Shown one piece after another: positions 9,857-18,075 of a stretch of DNA of 64,000 bases. The stretch comes from Deltaproteobacteria bacterium (GTDB lineage: Bacteria > Desulfobacterota > Desulfobacteria > Desulfobacterales > ETH-SRB1). The notes beneath the pieces were generated by a model. The model was not told the origin of the DNA. It worked only from the letters and a program-made list of their open reading frames with translations, and ran no database searches. The stretch spans positions 1 to 64,000 of the forward strand of contig JAJSZT010000011.1 in the NCBI GenBank assembly GCA_030272815.1. The letters run 5' to 3'. The number at the start of each line of letters is the position of its first letter. The stretch's first letter is position 1. Position numbers and translations under genes: made by a program.

Positions 9857-9973
9857 ATGAATAATAAGATATCGCCGCTCAAAAATTCAAGTGAGATTAT
9901 CAAGAAGAAAAGCTGGTGGAATAGATTAATGGAATGGCTGGCTAAAGCGAATAAAAATGTATGCCGCCATTGA
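9857..9973 (+). CDS. Possible 38-aa basic, Trp-rich small protein
   Basis: A short frame encoding a Lys- and Trp-rich peptide whose centre reads KKKSWWNRLMEWLAKANK, an amphipathic pattern that looks protein-like rather than random. No ribosome site is obvious and the surroundings are AT-rich and repeat-laden. It is the only coding candidate in the 9.76-10.17 kb stretch. Function unknown. Confidence 0.3.
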   Translation: MNNKISPLKNSSEIIKKKSWWNRLMEWLAKANKNVCRH

Positions 9974-10016
9974 AAGCCCGGCAGCAGGCCTCGCAGGTAG
10001 CGAGGCGTTAACTATT

Positions 10017-10182
10017 TAGTGTCTGAACAGAAACCTCGATTTTTTGTAGGTTGGGTTGAGCCCCTCAATTTTGTTGGGTTTCGTGCCTCAACCCAACCTA
10101 CAAAAATAAATCACTTGGAGGAACTTAATTTATCAGGGCGAAACCCAACAAATCGATTTAATAGCTTTTCGTTCAGGCACTA
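10017..10182. repeat. CTGAACAG-ended repeat containing a GTAGGTTGGGTT hairpin
   Basis: Outer ends are TAGTGTCTGAACAGAAA and TTTTCGTTCAGGCACTA, inverted copies. Inside, 10046-10101 is a compact GTAGGTTGGGTTGAG...CAACCCAACCTAC hairpin related to 706-825. The right end overlaps the last codons and TGA stop of thiC. A lone relative of the right end (TTTTCGGACAGGCACTA) occurs at 15232-15246. Confidence 0.8.
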
Positions 10183-11453
10183 TTTATTTTTCCCAGTTTA
10201 ATTGCACAGAACTCACCACACATGGTACAGCCTTCTTTGCCGGCACTTTCACTGGTTTCCAGACAGGTCCTTACTTTTTCAGGGTCTATAGAAATGTTTA
10301 CCTGACCTTCCCAGTTGAATTCATCTCTGTATTTTGCCATGAGTAAATCTTTTTCAATTGCGCCGGGAACCCCCTTTGCGATGTCTGCAATGTGTGCGGC
10401 AATTTTTGAAGCAATTATACCTTCTTTTACATCTTCTATAGTAGGTAGTCTTAAGTGCTCCGCCGGAGTAACATAACACAGGAAGTCTGCGCCGGCTGAT
10501 CCGGCAATGGCTCCTCCAATAGCGGCAGTAATATGGTCATAGCCAGGCGCTATGTCTGTGGGAATTGGACCAAGTACATAGAATGGAGCTCCCTGGCAAA
10601 GACTTTTTTCCAGCTCAACATTAGCCTTAATTTCTCTGATTGGAACATGTCCGGGGCCTTCAATCATAACCTGAACACCTTGATCTCTTGCTCTTTTTGT
10701 AAGTTCGCCAAGGGTTATCAGTTCTTCAATCTGTGCTCTGTCAGTTGCATCGGCAATACATCCTGGCCTCAAACCATCGCCGAGACTGATGACCATGTCG
10801 TAATGCCTGGCTATTTCAAGCAATTTATCATATTGTTCATAGAGAGGATTTTCTCTTTTGTTACATTTTATCCAATTAGCTAAAAAAGTTCCTCCTCTGC
10901 TGACAATGCCTAAATGACGCCCTCCAATTTCAAGGCAGCCAATACTTTTTCTTGTTATCCCGCAATGAACTGTAATGAAATCCACACCGTCTTCACCATT
11001 TTCTTCTATGACCCTGAACATATCCTCAGCGCTCATTTCAACGATAGCTTTTTTAGAATTCAGCATCTGAACCGCGGCCTGATATATAGGTACTGTTCCA
11101 ATTACCAATGATGATTCTTTGATAATTGCTTTCCTTATTGCTCTGATATTACCACCTGTAGAGAGATCCATAATAGTATCTGCTCCGGCAGCAACAGATA
11201 TTCTTACCTTCTTGAGTTCTAAGTCAATATCCGTACGGTCTTTTGACGTTCCGATATTGGCGTTGACTTTTGTTTTTAAACCCTTGCCAATTGCGAGAGG
11301 TGAAATGGATTTGTGCTTTTTGTTTCTTATTACTACTATATTACCATTTTCAACTCCCTTGCGAATGAATTCAGGATCAACTCCTTCATGTCTGGCACAT
11401 ATCTCCATTTCTTCTGAGATTTTATTTTTACGTGCCATTTCTAATTGAGTCAT
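10173..11453 (-). CDS. thiC: Phosphomethylpyrimidine synthase
   Basis: 426 aa. Radical-SAM conversion of aminoimidazole ribotide to HMP-phosphate, the pyrimidine half of thiamine. Visible: TSKDRTDIDLELKKV, the conserved FITVHCGI, SLGDGLRPGC and MIEGPGHVPI. The C-terminal cluster motif C-x2-C-x4-C is TMCGEFCAIK with an upstream Cys (GCTMCGEFC). Shorter than the E. coli protein, like other compact ThiC forms. It follows thi4 with a 3-base gap. Its last codons (AGT GCC TGA) are made of the right end of a repeat, so the final residues were probably changed by the repeat. Confidence 0.95.
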   Translation of the reverse strand: MTQLEMARKNKISEEMEICARHEGVDPEFIRKGVENGNIVVIRNKKHKSISPLAIGKGLKTKVNANIGTSKDRTDIDLELKKVRISVAAGADTIMDLSTGGNIRAIRKAIIKESSLVIGTVPIYQAAVQMLNSKKAIVEMSAEDMFRVIEENGEDGVDFITVHCGITRKSIGCLEIGGRHLGIVSRGGTFLANWIKCNKRENPLYEQYDKLLEIARHYDMVISLGDGLRPGCIADATDRAQIEELITLGELTKRARDQGVQVMIEGPGHVPIREIKANVELEKSLCQGAPFYVLGPIPTDIAPGYDHITAAIGGAIAGSAGADFLCYVTPAEHLRLPTIEDVKEGIIASKIAAHIADIAKGVPGAIEKDLLMAKYRDEFNWEGQVNISIDPEKVRTCLETSESAGKEGCTMCGEFCAIKLGKINSA

Positions 11454-11456
11454 AAT

Positions 11457-12236
11457 CTATATCTCCGTTTTTGCGATAATCAGCTCTGCTATTTTCTTTC
11501 CTGAGAGAAGCATTCCTCCGAAGATTGGACCCATTCTTGGGCCACCAAAAGCTGCGTTAGCTGACATTCCTGCGACATATACGCCCGGGCAGATTTCCCT
11601 GGTGTTTTCAATTGTCAGTTTTTCTGCCTTCTCTGCCCACATGGACCGTTCGCCCATTACTCCCCCGCTTTCAGTATTTAACTTCATATCTGCTTTTCGC
11701 TCAATAACATGAAGCATTTCTGTTGCATGTCCTGTTGCATCAACAACATTTTTTGCCATAATTGTAAGGGGATCAACATGAAGCCCTGAAGTTTCCACAG
11801 GTGACCATGTAATAACAAGGCCAGCAACACGATTTTCCCTAATTACAACGTCTTCGACACTCATACAATTAAAGATTTTTGCCCCAGCCTTAGTTGCATA
11901 TGAGCATATCGTGGTAATGGATTCAATGGCATCTGCTGTAAAATATCCCGGCTGATATTCTCTTGTTTTTATATCAAAAAGATCTAGTATTTCTTTGCCT
12001 TCTTTTTGTACCACTATTTCATTAAACATCATTCCGCCGCCCCACATTCCGCCGCCTAGACTTAACTTGCGTTCATAAAGAGCTACTTTTATGCCGGCTT
12101 TTGCCAGAAAATACGCTGCTACAAGTCCGGATGGGCCTCCGCCTACTATTGCAGTTTCAACCTCTGTGTGTTCCAGAAATTTTTGTGAAAAACGGTCAAT
12201 TATTGCTCTGGTTATTATAAGTTCGTTCAATGCCAT
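11457..12236 (-). CDS. thi4: Thi4-type thiazole synthase, probably sulfide-dependent
   Basis: 259 aa. Makes the thiazole half of thiamine from NAD and glycine. The FAD/NAD-binding fold is clear: [20 protein letters not shown] near residue 30, [20 protein letters not shown], and the C-terminal [31 protein letters not shown]. In yeast Thi4 an active-site Cys donates sulfur once. In archaeal and anaerobic bacterial members this position is His and free sulfide is used. Here the corresponding stretch reads [13 protein letters not shown] with His, which favours the sulfide-using catalytic type. It replaces the thiG/thiS/thiH route. Good ribosome site TTAAGGAGATTAATAATATT. Confidence 0.9.
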   Translation of the reverse strand: MALNELIITRAIIDRFSQKFLEHTEVETAIVGGGPSGLVAAYFLAKAGIKVALYERKLSLGGGMWGGGMMFNEIVVQKEGKEILDLFDIKTREYQPGYFTADAIESITTICSYATKAGAKIFNCMSVEDVVIRENRVAGLVITWSPVETSGLHVDPLTIMAKNVVDATGHATEMLHVIERKADMKLNTESGGVMGERSMWAEKAEKLTIENTREICPGVYVAGMSANAAFGGPRMGPIFGGMLLSGKKIAELIIAKTEI

Positions 12237-12324
12237 AATATTATTAATCTCCTTAAATTAGCGCCCTTCGGGCGAGCTTTTAGCTTTTAGCAGCCACGCC
12301 TGGGCATGATTCATTCATTTTAGG

Positions 12325-13674
12325 TTACAAGGTTTTTAATTTCTTTGATATACTTATTACTTTATTTACAACGTCAGCAGGAATTTTACCTATAACCCTT
12401 ATCATTGGCTCCTTGCCTAAATCACCGCGGTCAAAAATTATATCGGGTATTGAATTCCTCTTTGAAAGTACAGAATCAATTCCCCATTTTAAAGAATACC
12501 CCTCTTTAGACTTTGTATCATCAGGCTCATCAGATCGGTCAAAATTATCCACATCAAATCCCAATGACATGCATATATTTATAATGTCTTCGGAGAACCT
12601 TATATTCATAGCGCATCGGTAGTCCACATTATATTTCATGGCGCTCAGGATTATGCTGGCAATATGACTGGAAGCTCCAAAAGCGAGATCGCCGAAAGTT
12701 CTGGTCTTTTCTCCAATCTTGATAATTCGCCCCGGTATGGCTGCAATGTCTTCTGCCTTGTTTGCATAAGGCAGGGCATAGCCTAAGTTTGATTGTACTT
12801 CGGGAATAATATTTCCGCATTTTTCAGCATTTAATCTTTGCAGAGCAGCCTTAAGTTTTTGAATACAGTTATATCGTTCACTTTCCTGCAGAACATGGGC
12901 CAGGTGGTTTGTCGGACCATGTCCGCTGCCTATATTCAGAGAAAACCGTATGGCGGCAGTTGTGTATTCTTTTGCTGTTTTTACTGCTTCAAAGACAGAT
13001 TTTCCCTCTGCAAGCTTTGTAGCGATAGCAGCGGAAAATGTACAACCAGTACCATGAGTATTTTTCGTATCTATCCTCTCAGAAGTAAACTCGTGAAAGT
13101 TTTTTCCATCATACAAAATGTCCACGGGATTGCCGGCAAGATGTCCACCCTTTACAACTACGTTTTTTGCCCCTAACCCGCAGATAATTTCGGCTGATTT
13201 TTTCATATCGTCAATAGATGATACCTTGCTTTTAGCCAGTTCTTCAGCTTCAGGAATGTTTGGTGTAATTATAAGCGCTAAGGGCAAAAGTTCTTCTATC
13301 AGGGATTTTTTTGCTTCATTTACTATAAGTGGAGCCCCTCCTTTTGCCACCATTACAGGATCTACAACAAGCTTATTTATTCCATATTGCCGCAGCTTTT
13401 TAGAAACCACTCTTATTATTTTGGAATTGGCCAGCATCCCGGTTTTGGCTGCATCAATTCCTATATCTGTAGCTACGGAATCAAACTGTTTTTCTACAAA
13501 ATCTTCCGGGACTTCATAAAGCCCTTGTACGCCAAGGGTATTTTGAGCGGTCAAAGCAGTTATGACACTCATTCCGAATCCGCCCAAGACGGTGATAGTC
13601 TTCAAATCTGCCTGTATTCCCGCTCCTCCGCCTGAATCCGATCCAGCGATGGTCAGAACCCTGGTAACGCCCAT
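12325..13674 (-). CDS. thiD: HMP(-P) kinase / thiamine-phosphate synthase fusion (ThiD-ThiN)
   Basis: 449 aa. The N-terminal ribokinase-like ThiD domain (about 1-260) starts TRVLTIAGSDSGGGAGIQAD, has VVDPVMVAKGGAPLI, and ends with the anion-hole motif NTHGTGCTFSAAIA. The C-terminal domain (about 275-449) has the ThiN pattern IIPEVQSNLGYALP, ...GRIIKIG..., FGASSHIASIILSAM and the Arg-containing AMNIRFSEDI. ThiN is an alternative thiamine-phosphate synthase, so this single protein would phosphorylate HMP twice and join the two halves without ThiE. First gene of the operon, behind the TPP riboswitch, with AAGGAGATAAGTC before the ATG. Confidence 0.92.
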   Translation of the reverse strand: MGVTRVLTIAGSDSGGGAGIQADLKTITVLGGFGMSVITALTAQNTLGVQGLYEVPEDFVEKQFDSVATDIGIDAAKTGMLANSKIIRVVSKKLRQYGINKLVVDPVMVAKGGAPLIVNEAKKSLIEELLPLALIITPNIPEAEELAKSKVSSIDDMKKSAEIICGLGAKNVVVKGGHLAGNPVDILYDGKNFHEFTSERIDTKNTHGTGCTFSAAIATKLAEGKSVFEAVKTAKEYTTAAIRFSLNIGSGHGPTNHLAHVLQESERYNCIQKLKAALQRLNAEKCGNIIPEVQSNLGYALPYANKAEDIAAIPGRIIKIGEKTRTFGDLAFGASSHIASIILSAMKYNVDYRCAMNIRFSEDIINICMSLGFDVDNFDRSDEPDDTKSKEGYSLKWGIDSVLSKRNSIPDIIFDRGDLGKEPMIRVIGKIPADVVNKVISISKKLKTL

Positions 13675-13717
13675 GACTTATCTCCTTGAGAACCGCTATA
13701 ATATCAATCCTGTAAAT

Positions 13718-13765
13718 TAAAAAAGGCCGATACCTTCCTTGCTGGAGATATGGCCCTTTGAAAAT
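13718..13765 (-). terminator. Riboswitch-controlled terminator
   Basis: On the minus strand, between the TPP aptamer and thiD, AAAGGGCCATA...TATCGGCCTTTTTT forms an imperfect hairpin followed by a U run. Its position suggests it is the expression platform that stops transcription when TPP is bound. Confidence 0.65.
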
Positions 13766-13787
13766 GAAAACGTAACAAAATTTTAGT

Positions 13788-13863
13788 TTCCGCTCCCTAC
13801 GCTGGTATAATCCAGGTCAGGTTCAAAGGGTATTTTCTCAGCCGGACAGGCACCCCTGCAATT
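13788..13863 (-). promoter_or_regulatory. TPP (THI element) riboswitch
   Basis: On the minus strand the aptamer core is nearly consensus: GGGGTGCC, then GGCTGAGA, ACCCTTTGAACCTGA, CTGGATTATACCAGCG and AGGGA. These are the conserved P2/P3 and P4/P5 elements of TPP riboswitches. It should repress the thiDN-thi4-thiC operon when thiamine diphosphate is abundant. Confidence 0.97.
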
Positions 13864-13934
13864 ATTTATGATTGTTGTGTACTTACCTCAACTGTCTCAT
13901 ATAATCAAGTAGATTATTGATGACAAAGTAAAAA

Positions 13935-14042
13935 ACCCAACTTCGGCGTCGCACTTCATTCCGTTGTCACTGCGGCGTGCGCTAAGTACGCCTCATGAGA
14001 CGGAAGTCGTGCGCATGAAGCAATCCCGAAGGGTTTTTGACC
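13935..14042. repeat. Long imperfect palindrome, AAAAACCCAACTTCGG type
   Basis: AAAAAACCCAACTTCGG at the left and CCCGAAGGGTTTTTG at the right can pair. Between them GCACTTCATTCCGT and ACGGAAGTCGTGCGC also pair. It fills the gap between the thiamine riboswitch and the next repeat. No gene is visible here. Confidence 0.55.
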
Positions 14043-14180
14043 CGCAAACGAACACACTCCATAAGCCTAAGACCGCAACCATTGACGAGTCCCTGATACG
14101 ATATTTCACGCATGACATGACATTAGCTTAGTTGTATTGAAAAAAGTGCTGAATTAACTTGACTCAATTGTTAATTTTAT

Positions 14181-14389
14181 TATAAACTTTCAGATAAATA
14201 ATTTCACTGCGTTATCAGTCGTCGACGTATAACTATAGCGTGTCCCGTATATCTTGATACGGATTTATATTTTTAACTTCTTTAATTACAATATGTTATC
14301 AATGATTTTTAGAATCATCATATACGGTACGTGCTATAATACGCCTTCCTCCTTCTGGCCTTGTGAAATTATTTATCTGAAAGTCTATA
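14181..14389 (+). repeat. 106-bp TATAGACTTTCAG element, copy A (interrupted)
   Basis: Ends TATAAACTTTCAGATAAATA and TTATCTGAAAGTCTATA, with the family interior GTTATCAGTCGTCGACG and CGCCTTCCTCCTTCTGG. Other copies: 27206-27311 (minus), 30691-30960, 47651-47756 and 57402-57507. This copy is split at its middle by a 101-bp insert (14236-14336). Its right end lies 25 bases before tRNA-Gln. Confidence 0.9.
14236..14336. mobile_element. Small inverted-repeat element inside copy A
   Basis: Starts TAGCGTGTCCCGTATAT and ends ATATACGGTACGTGCTA; the ends match as inverted copies at about 14 of 17 positions. It is flanked by TA on each side (14234-14235 and 14337-14338) where intact copies have a single TA. 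That fits insertion with a TA duplication, as made by IS630/Tc1-mariner transposases. It has no reading frame and so would be a non-autonomous element. Confidence 0.75.
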
Positions 14390-14414
14390 TATTTATTACA
14401 AAATAAGATTTTAA

Positions 14415-14488
14415 TGAGGGATCGTCTAAAGGCAGGACGACGGGTTCTGGCCCCGTTAATCAAGGTTCGAATCCTTGTCCCTCAGCCA
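14415..14488 (+). tRNA. tRNA-Gln (anticodon CUG)
   Basis: The acceptor stem TGAGGGA pairs with TCCCTCA, followed by G and an encoded CCA. D-stem GTC/GAC; anticodon stem ACGGG/CCCGT with loop TTCTGGC, giving anticodon CTG; T-arm CAAGG-TTCGAAT-CCTTG. All four stems pair without mismatch. Confidence 0.96.
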
Positions 14489-14509
14489 GATAATCTGAGG
14501 GGTTATGAG

Positions 14510-14541
14510 GGGGTTATGAGTTTTTTCTTATAACCCCTTTT
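14510..14541 (+). terminator. Terminator after tRNA-Gln
   Basis: GGGGTTATGAG, a T6 loop, then CTTATAACCCC (one G-T pair), followed by TTTT. It lies 21 bases after the tRNA. Confidence 0.8.
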
Positions 14542-14612
14542 GACTTCTTTCTTACCTGCTGTTTTATTATACTTTTGGGCCATTGTAATGGTATTTAAGG
14601 ATATTTATATAA

Positions 14613-14954
14613 ATGACAAATTATGAACTGGCAAAACAGATTTACAGGGATTTATCACCTATTGCGCCAAAATTATCTGCCGCTCTTAACCGTGCATTGG
14701 TTGATATCGGCGAAGGATCAGTTTTATACGGCCTTGAAAAAGGAATGCACAAAGACGACGTTGTAACTTTTCATGAAACTGAAATTATCAACCTGGCAGG
14801 AACTGATCAGGCTGGTATAATTGCAAAAATTACAGAAGTATTATTTCAGTTAGAGGGGCATACTTCCTGGAAAGTTATAGTTGACAAGAGGCCTGGCCCC
14901 AACAAAAAAAATATTGAGCTGTTTTATACGCTTATCAGAAGTAAAGATGCTTAG
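14613..14954 (+). CDS. Small ACT-like protein, function unknown
   Basis: 113 aa. The C-terminal half (about 55-110) reads EIINLAGTDQAGIIAKITEVL and then an alternating strand pattern ending NIELFYTLIRSKD. This resembles an ACT-type ligand-binding fold (strand, then D-x-x-G-I-I helix), but the N-terminal half (ELAKQIYRDLSPIAPKLSAALNRAL) is not recognised. AAGGA precedes the ATG at a long distance. The last 22 bases of the gene recur at 24061-24082 next to the 3' end of folE2, evidence that the gene once lay convergent to folE2. Confidence 0.7.
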   Translation: MTNYELAKQIYRDLSPIAPKLSAALNRALVDIGEGSVLYGLEKGMHKDDVVTFHETEIINLAGTDQAGIIAKITEVLFQLEGHTSWKVIVDKRPGPNKKNIELFYTLIRSKDA

Positions 14955-15009
14955 GAACGGGGACGAAAACTTAAAACACCTGAGATTATAGTCAGTTGGA
15001 TGCTATTCT

Positions 15010-15165
15010 CAAATCGAAGATTTTTAGCAGTTAGCTTTTAGCAATTAGCCTTTAGCTTTGTTTTTTAGCAGTTAGCCTTTAGCTAAGAGCTAACCGCTAA
15101 TGGCTAATAGCTTTAATCAAACAGATAACACATTCAGCTAAGAGCTAACAGCTAATGGCTAATAG
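15010..15165. repeat. AGCTAATGGCTAAT short-word repeats
   Basis: Irregular inverted and direct copies of words such as TTTTAGCAGTTAGC and GCTAATGGCTAATAGC, able to form long imperfect hairpins. Similar words occur at 12276-12292 and 52419-52447. It is not CRISPR-like, since spacing is irregular and there are no unique spacers. Confidence 0.75.
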
Positions 15166-15250
15166 CTTTTTCACAAATCTTCACATCGGTAAATAAGCTG
15201 AAACTATTGCCAGCATTAAAAAAAAATACTTTTCGGACAGGCACTAGTTC

Positions 15251-15304
15251 TCACTTTCAGTATTTCACCCATTGTTGTTTTTATGCTGCATCGCACATCG
15301 TGAT
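15251..15304 (-). pseudogene. 54-bp fragment of the folE2 3' end
   Basis: Matches 24093-24146, the last codons of the intact folE2 gene, at 50 of 54 positions. The neighbouring ACT-like gene end (14930-14951) matches 24061-24082 at 21 of 22 positions. The two places are therefore two copies of one gene junction. Too short to encode anything. Confidence 0.85.
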
Positions 15305-15481
15305 GTCCCGCATTTCCCTCTTTCCCATGTACTATCCTGCAAACTATGTAAAAATATAATAGAATTTATGTAATTTACTTCTCAATTTCACATATTTTCT
15401 ATGAATTAGCATAGCTGCCTTTTGTCATACAATTAATGTAACTATTTAATATCCAAAGAATTACTTCAATAATAATATCAA

Positions 15482-15497
15482 TGGCATGTTTTTTGCT
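15482..15497 (+). promoter_or_regulatory. Candidate sigma-54 promoter
   Basis: TGGCATGTTTTTTGCT carries the GG and GC dinucleotides of the -24/-12 elements separated by exactly 10 bases and matches TGGCAC-N5-TTGCW closely. It lies about 160 bases upstream of the PAS-LuxR regulator. The untranslated stretch 15305-15481 holds nothing else I can name. Confidence 0.6.
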
Positions 15498-15654
15498 TAA
15501 AAAGGCATATGTCCTGTAGGTTTAGAATGGAAGGTCATCTGTATTAACACCTCCATTTATCCACATAAGGAGATTTAATAAGTCGATAAAAAGATCCGAT
15601 TATGTATTTAGAATTTATACAGCATGATATTTGCCCGGGTCGAAGGGAGTGCTC

Positions 15655-16605
15655 ATGAAACATGAAAGAGGAAAACACTTGAGGATTGCCTTTGATGCGA
15701 TTTGTCATGGCATATCAGTGCTTGACAGCGATTTAAACATACTGCTGGTTAACAAAACAGTTGAAAAATGGTACCCCCATGCCCTTCCTGTCATAGGCAG
15801 AAAATGTTACGAAGCCTACCATGGAAAAAGTAAACCTTGTGAGTTTTGCCCCGCGGAAAGATCTCTCAATGACCATAGTGTTCAGCACGAAATCGTGTCC
15901 GTGGTTGAGGTGGATGGAGCAAAGGGATGGCGGGAGGTCAGCGCTTTTCCTGTTTTTGGTCAAAACGCAGACCTGACAGGTGTCGTTGTATGTGTTCGAG
16001 AGATTAAAGGCAGAAAAGAGGTAGAAGATCTGCAAAAGGAGTACTGCAAGTTAGAAAAACGTCTTTATGAACGAACAATAGAGCTTTCAAAAACCAAAAA
16101 AGAACTACAGGCGGCAATATCCGGTCTCAAGAAGGCTGAGAAATCCCAAAAGAAAACAAGGGCGGAATTAGAGTTGCAGACCTGTAAACTTGAGGAAACA
16201 AATACAGCGCTCAAGGTTTTGATGCAACAAAGAATCGAAGCCAAAACAGAGCTTGAAGAGACGGTATTGCTGAATGCAAAGGAGCTGATTGTGCCTTTTT
16301 TGGAAAGATTAAACAAGAGTAGATTGGACAGCAAACAAAAGGCCTATGTAAATATCATCGAATCAAATTTGAATGAGATTGTTGCGCCGTTGGTGCGCGA
16401 ATTTTCCAAAATAAATTTGAAGCTCACTCCCGCGGAAATTCAGGTAACGAATCTTGTCAGGCAGGGTAAAACCACTAAAGAAATTGCGGAATTTCTGAAT
16501 CTGGCCACTAGTACAATCGATTTTCACCGGAGCAATATCAGGGAAAAGCTTGGCATAAAGAACAAGAAAATAAACCTCAGAACCCACCTTCTATCCATCT
16601 CATAA
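15655..16605 (+). CDS. PAS-domain LuxR-type transcription regulator
   Basis: 316 aa. An N-terminal PAS domain (about 10-115) contains [20 protein letters not shown] and a Cys pair in [14 protein letters not shown], a pattern seen in PAS sensors of sulfate reducers. A long charged coiled coil follows (about 120-215, with repeated K/E heptads such as [18 protein letters not shown]). The C-terminal LuxR helix-turn-helix is clear: [20 protein letters not shown], then [19 protein letters not shown]. The ATG at 15655 follows GAAGGGAGTGCTC; an in-frame TTG at 15631 lacks such a site. No receiver domain and no membrane segment, so it probably senses a cytoplasmic signal. It precedes the CLCA-like genes on the same strand but is separated by a terminator. 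Confidence 0.85.
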   Translation: MKHERGKHLRIAFDAICHGISVLDSDLNILLVNKTVEKWYPHALPVIGRKCYEAYHGKSKPCEFCPAERSLNDHSVQHEIVSVVEVDGAKGWREVSAFPVFGQNADLTGVVVCVREIKGRKEVEDLQKEYCKLEKRLYERTIELSKTKKELQAAISGLKKAEKSQKKTRAELELQTCKLEETNTALKVLMQQRIEAKTELEETVLLNAKELIVPFLERLNKSRLDSKQKAYVNIIESNLNEIVAPLVREFSKINLKLTPAEIQVTNLVRQGKTTKEIAEFLNLATSTIDFHRSNIREKLGIKNKKINLRTHLLSIS

Positions 16606-16749
16606 TAGGGGGATTATCCCCATATTATACCCCCAATTTTCCAATATTGACATTCCAGAAGAATCTTGTATTGATGACATCATCATTTATGTATACCTAT
16701 CTTCTGGAACAAGCCATGAAATACACTCGTCAGAAAGTATCAATATAAA

Positions 16750-16784
16750 GCCTCCAAGGGGTACTTTTCCCTTGGAGGCATTTT
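16750..16784 (+). terminator. Rho-independent terminator
   Basis: GCCTCCAAGGG, loop GTACTTTT, CCCTTGGAGGC, then ATTTTCTAATT: a perfect 11-bp stem. It follows the LuxR-type gene by 144 bases. Confidence 0.8.
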
Positions 16785-16966
16785 CTAATTCCTTAAATCC
16801 TAACATCATGGCCACAGATCAGCGTCTCTGCAAGAGTTAGTATCCCCAGGGTGTGTCGGTAACAATGCCATTATAGGGCGTAATCAAGCCAGCGGCTTGG
16901 CTGGTGGTCATGACTTCTATTCGGAGGTTATCAACATGGAGAAACCCCTCAAAATGTGCATGCCTT

Positions 16967-17001
16967 GCTCCTGACAGAAGAGAATTTATTCTGTTAGGAG
17001 C
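16967..17001. repeat. Hairpin upstream of the CLCA-like genes
   Basis: GCTCCTGACAGAA and TTCTGTTAGGAGC pair with one mismatch around a 9-base loop. The stretch 16785-17129 otherwise contains no reading frame I can support. The hairpin may be a regulatory structure or the end of an older transcript. Confidence 0.5.
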
Positions 17002-17129
17002 TCAGAATTCGCTCTTGATAAATTAAACTATCGTGAAATAAGGATGGAAAATAAAGAGACCTGGAGTGTAATCGTTTAGAAAGATTAATTTCTGTTTTTT
17101 TTAAGATATAATAATCAATCAAAACTATC

Positions 17130-18044
17130 ATGAAAAATCTATTGCTAACGCTTATACGAATAATTATAGAAACCTTTGTCCTTTTATTCATTCTCACTGG
17201 GATGGGAGCCTTGGCCTTGGAAGATACTAAACATGCCGCGGAGAAAAACCAAACAGACGAGGAGACGAAAGCCCTTTCAATCAAGAAAGCTAAAAATGTC
17301 AGTGTTGAAATGAAAATTCCTATGGATAACAAAGAGTTCTACTATCCAGAACCAATAACAATTCAAGTATTTCTTTCCAAGCCATACCCGATATCGGGTG
17401 CCCAAGTTTCAGGTGTAGTAATTCCACCTTCTGGTAAACCTTTCACGATAACTTTTTCTGAGAATATTTTGGTTGGTTGGACGCTCCCAGATAGTGGTTC
17501 CTACACAGCGGTGATAACTGATTTGGAAGAAGATGGACAATATCAGGTGAGGATTGAAGCTAATGACAATGATAGCACTGCTCATTTTGCTAAGCCGTTC
17601 GGAGAAGACTTGCCAGATTCACAATCAACGAATGATCCTGATCAATCGCCCGGTTTTGTCACACCTTTTAAAATTGAGTCGATAATAAGTATCAATGCAT
17701 TTGGCTACACAGGAAAACCCAGACTACCACCGCTAAAAATAACAACTCTATATGCTTCTGTCGATTCAGATCATTGTATCCACTTATTTTGGCAGACTCC
17801 TGCAAATATTGCCCAAGATGGGAGGTATGAGATTCGATATTCTTTTCAAAGCATAACATCAATAGAGCTTTGGAATAAAGCAAATTTAGGTTATGAAGGC
17901 AAATACTCAAGTAAGTCAGGAAAAACACAGGAGCATAAAATCTGCGGTCTTGGCAAAGGCATTTTCTATTTTTGTGTAGTTTCAAGAAATAACAGAGCAT
18001 TACAATCTGAAATCTCAAATGATTACTTAGTAGTTGTAAAGTGA
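17130..18044 (+). CDS. Secreted beta-sandwich/FnIII protein, CLCA C-terminal-like
   Basis: 304 aa. An N-terminal hydrophobic segment (about 8-30, ending GMGALALED) looks like a signal peptide. Residues 50-150 form an Ig-like beta-sandwich: YYPEPITIQVFLSKPYPISG, VVIPPSGKPFTITF, and GSYTAVITD...GQYQVRIEA. The same domain occurs in the next gene (SYPEPLAIYASLISTESIIG, EVSPPSGPPVTVLL, NGRYSVRVLA). A C-terminal fibronectin-type domain follows (HLFWQTPANIAQDGRYEIRY...GIFYFCVVSRN). It therefore resembles the C-terminal half of a CLCA protein without the protease and VWA domains. The gene ends 31 bases before the full-length homologue, so the two are likely co-expressed. No good ribosome site is visible before the ATG. 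Confidence 0.75.
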   Translation: MKNLLLTLIRIIIETFVLLFILTGMGALALEDTKHAAEKNQTDEETKALSIKKAKNVSVEMKIPMDNKEFYYPEPITIQVFLSKPYPISGAQVSGVVIPPSGKPFTITFSENILVGWTLPDSGSYTAVITDLEEDGQYQVRIEANDNDSTAHFAKPFGEDLPDSQSTNDPDQSPGFVTPFKIESIISINAFGYTGKPRLPPLKITTLYASVDSDHCIHLFWQTPANIAQDGRYEIRYSFQSITSIELWNKANLGYEGKYSSKSGKTQEHKICGLGKGIFYFCVVSRNNRALQSEISNDYLVVVK

Positions 18045-18075
18045 TCCCAAAAGCTATTGGAAAGGAGGTTTTGCC

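Noticed and set aside
15010-15165. Regularly recurring words that first look like a CRISPR array
   Set aside because: Spacing is irregular, there are no unique spacers of constant length and no cas genes nearby.
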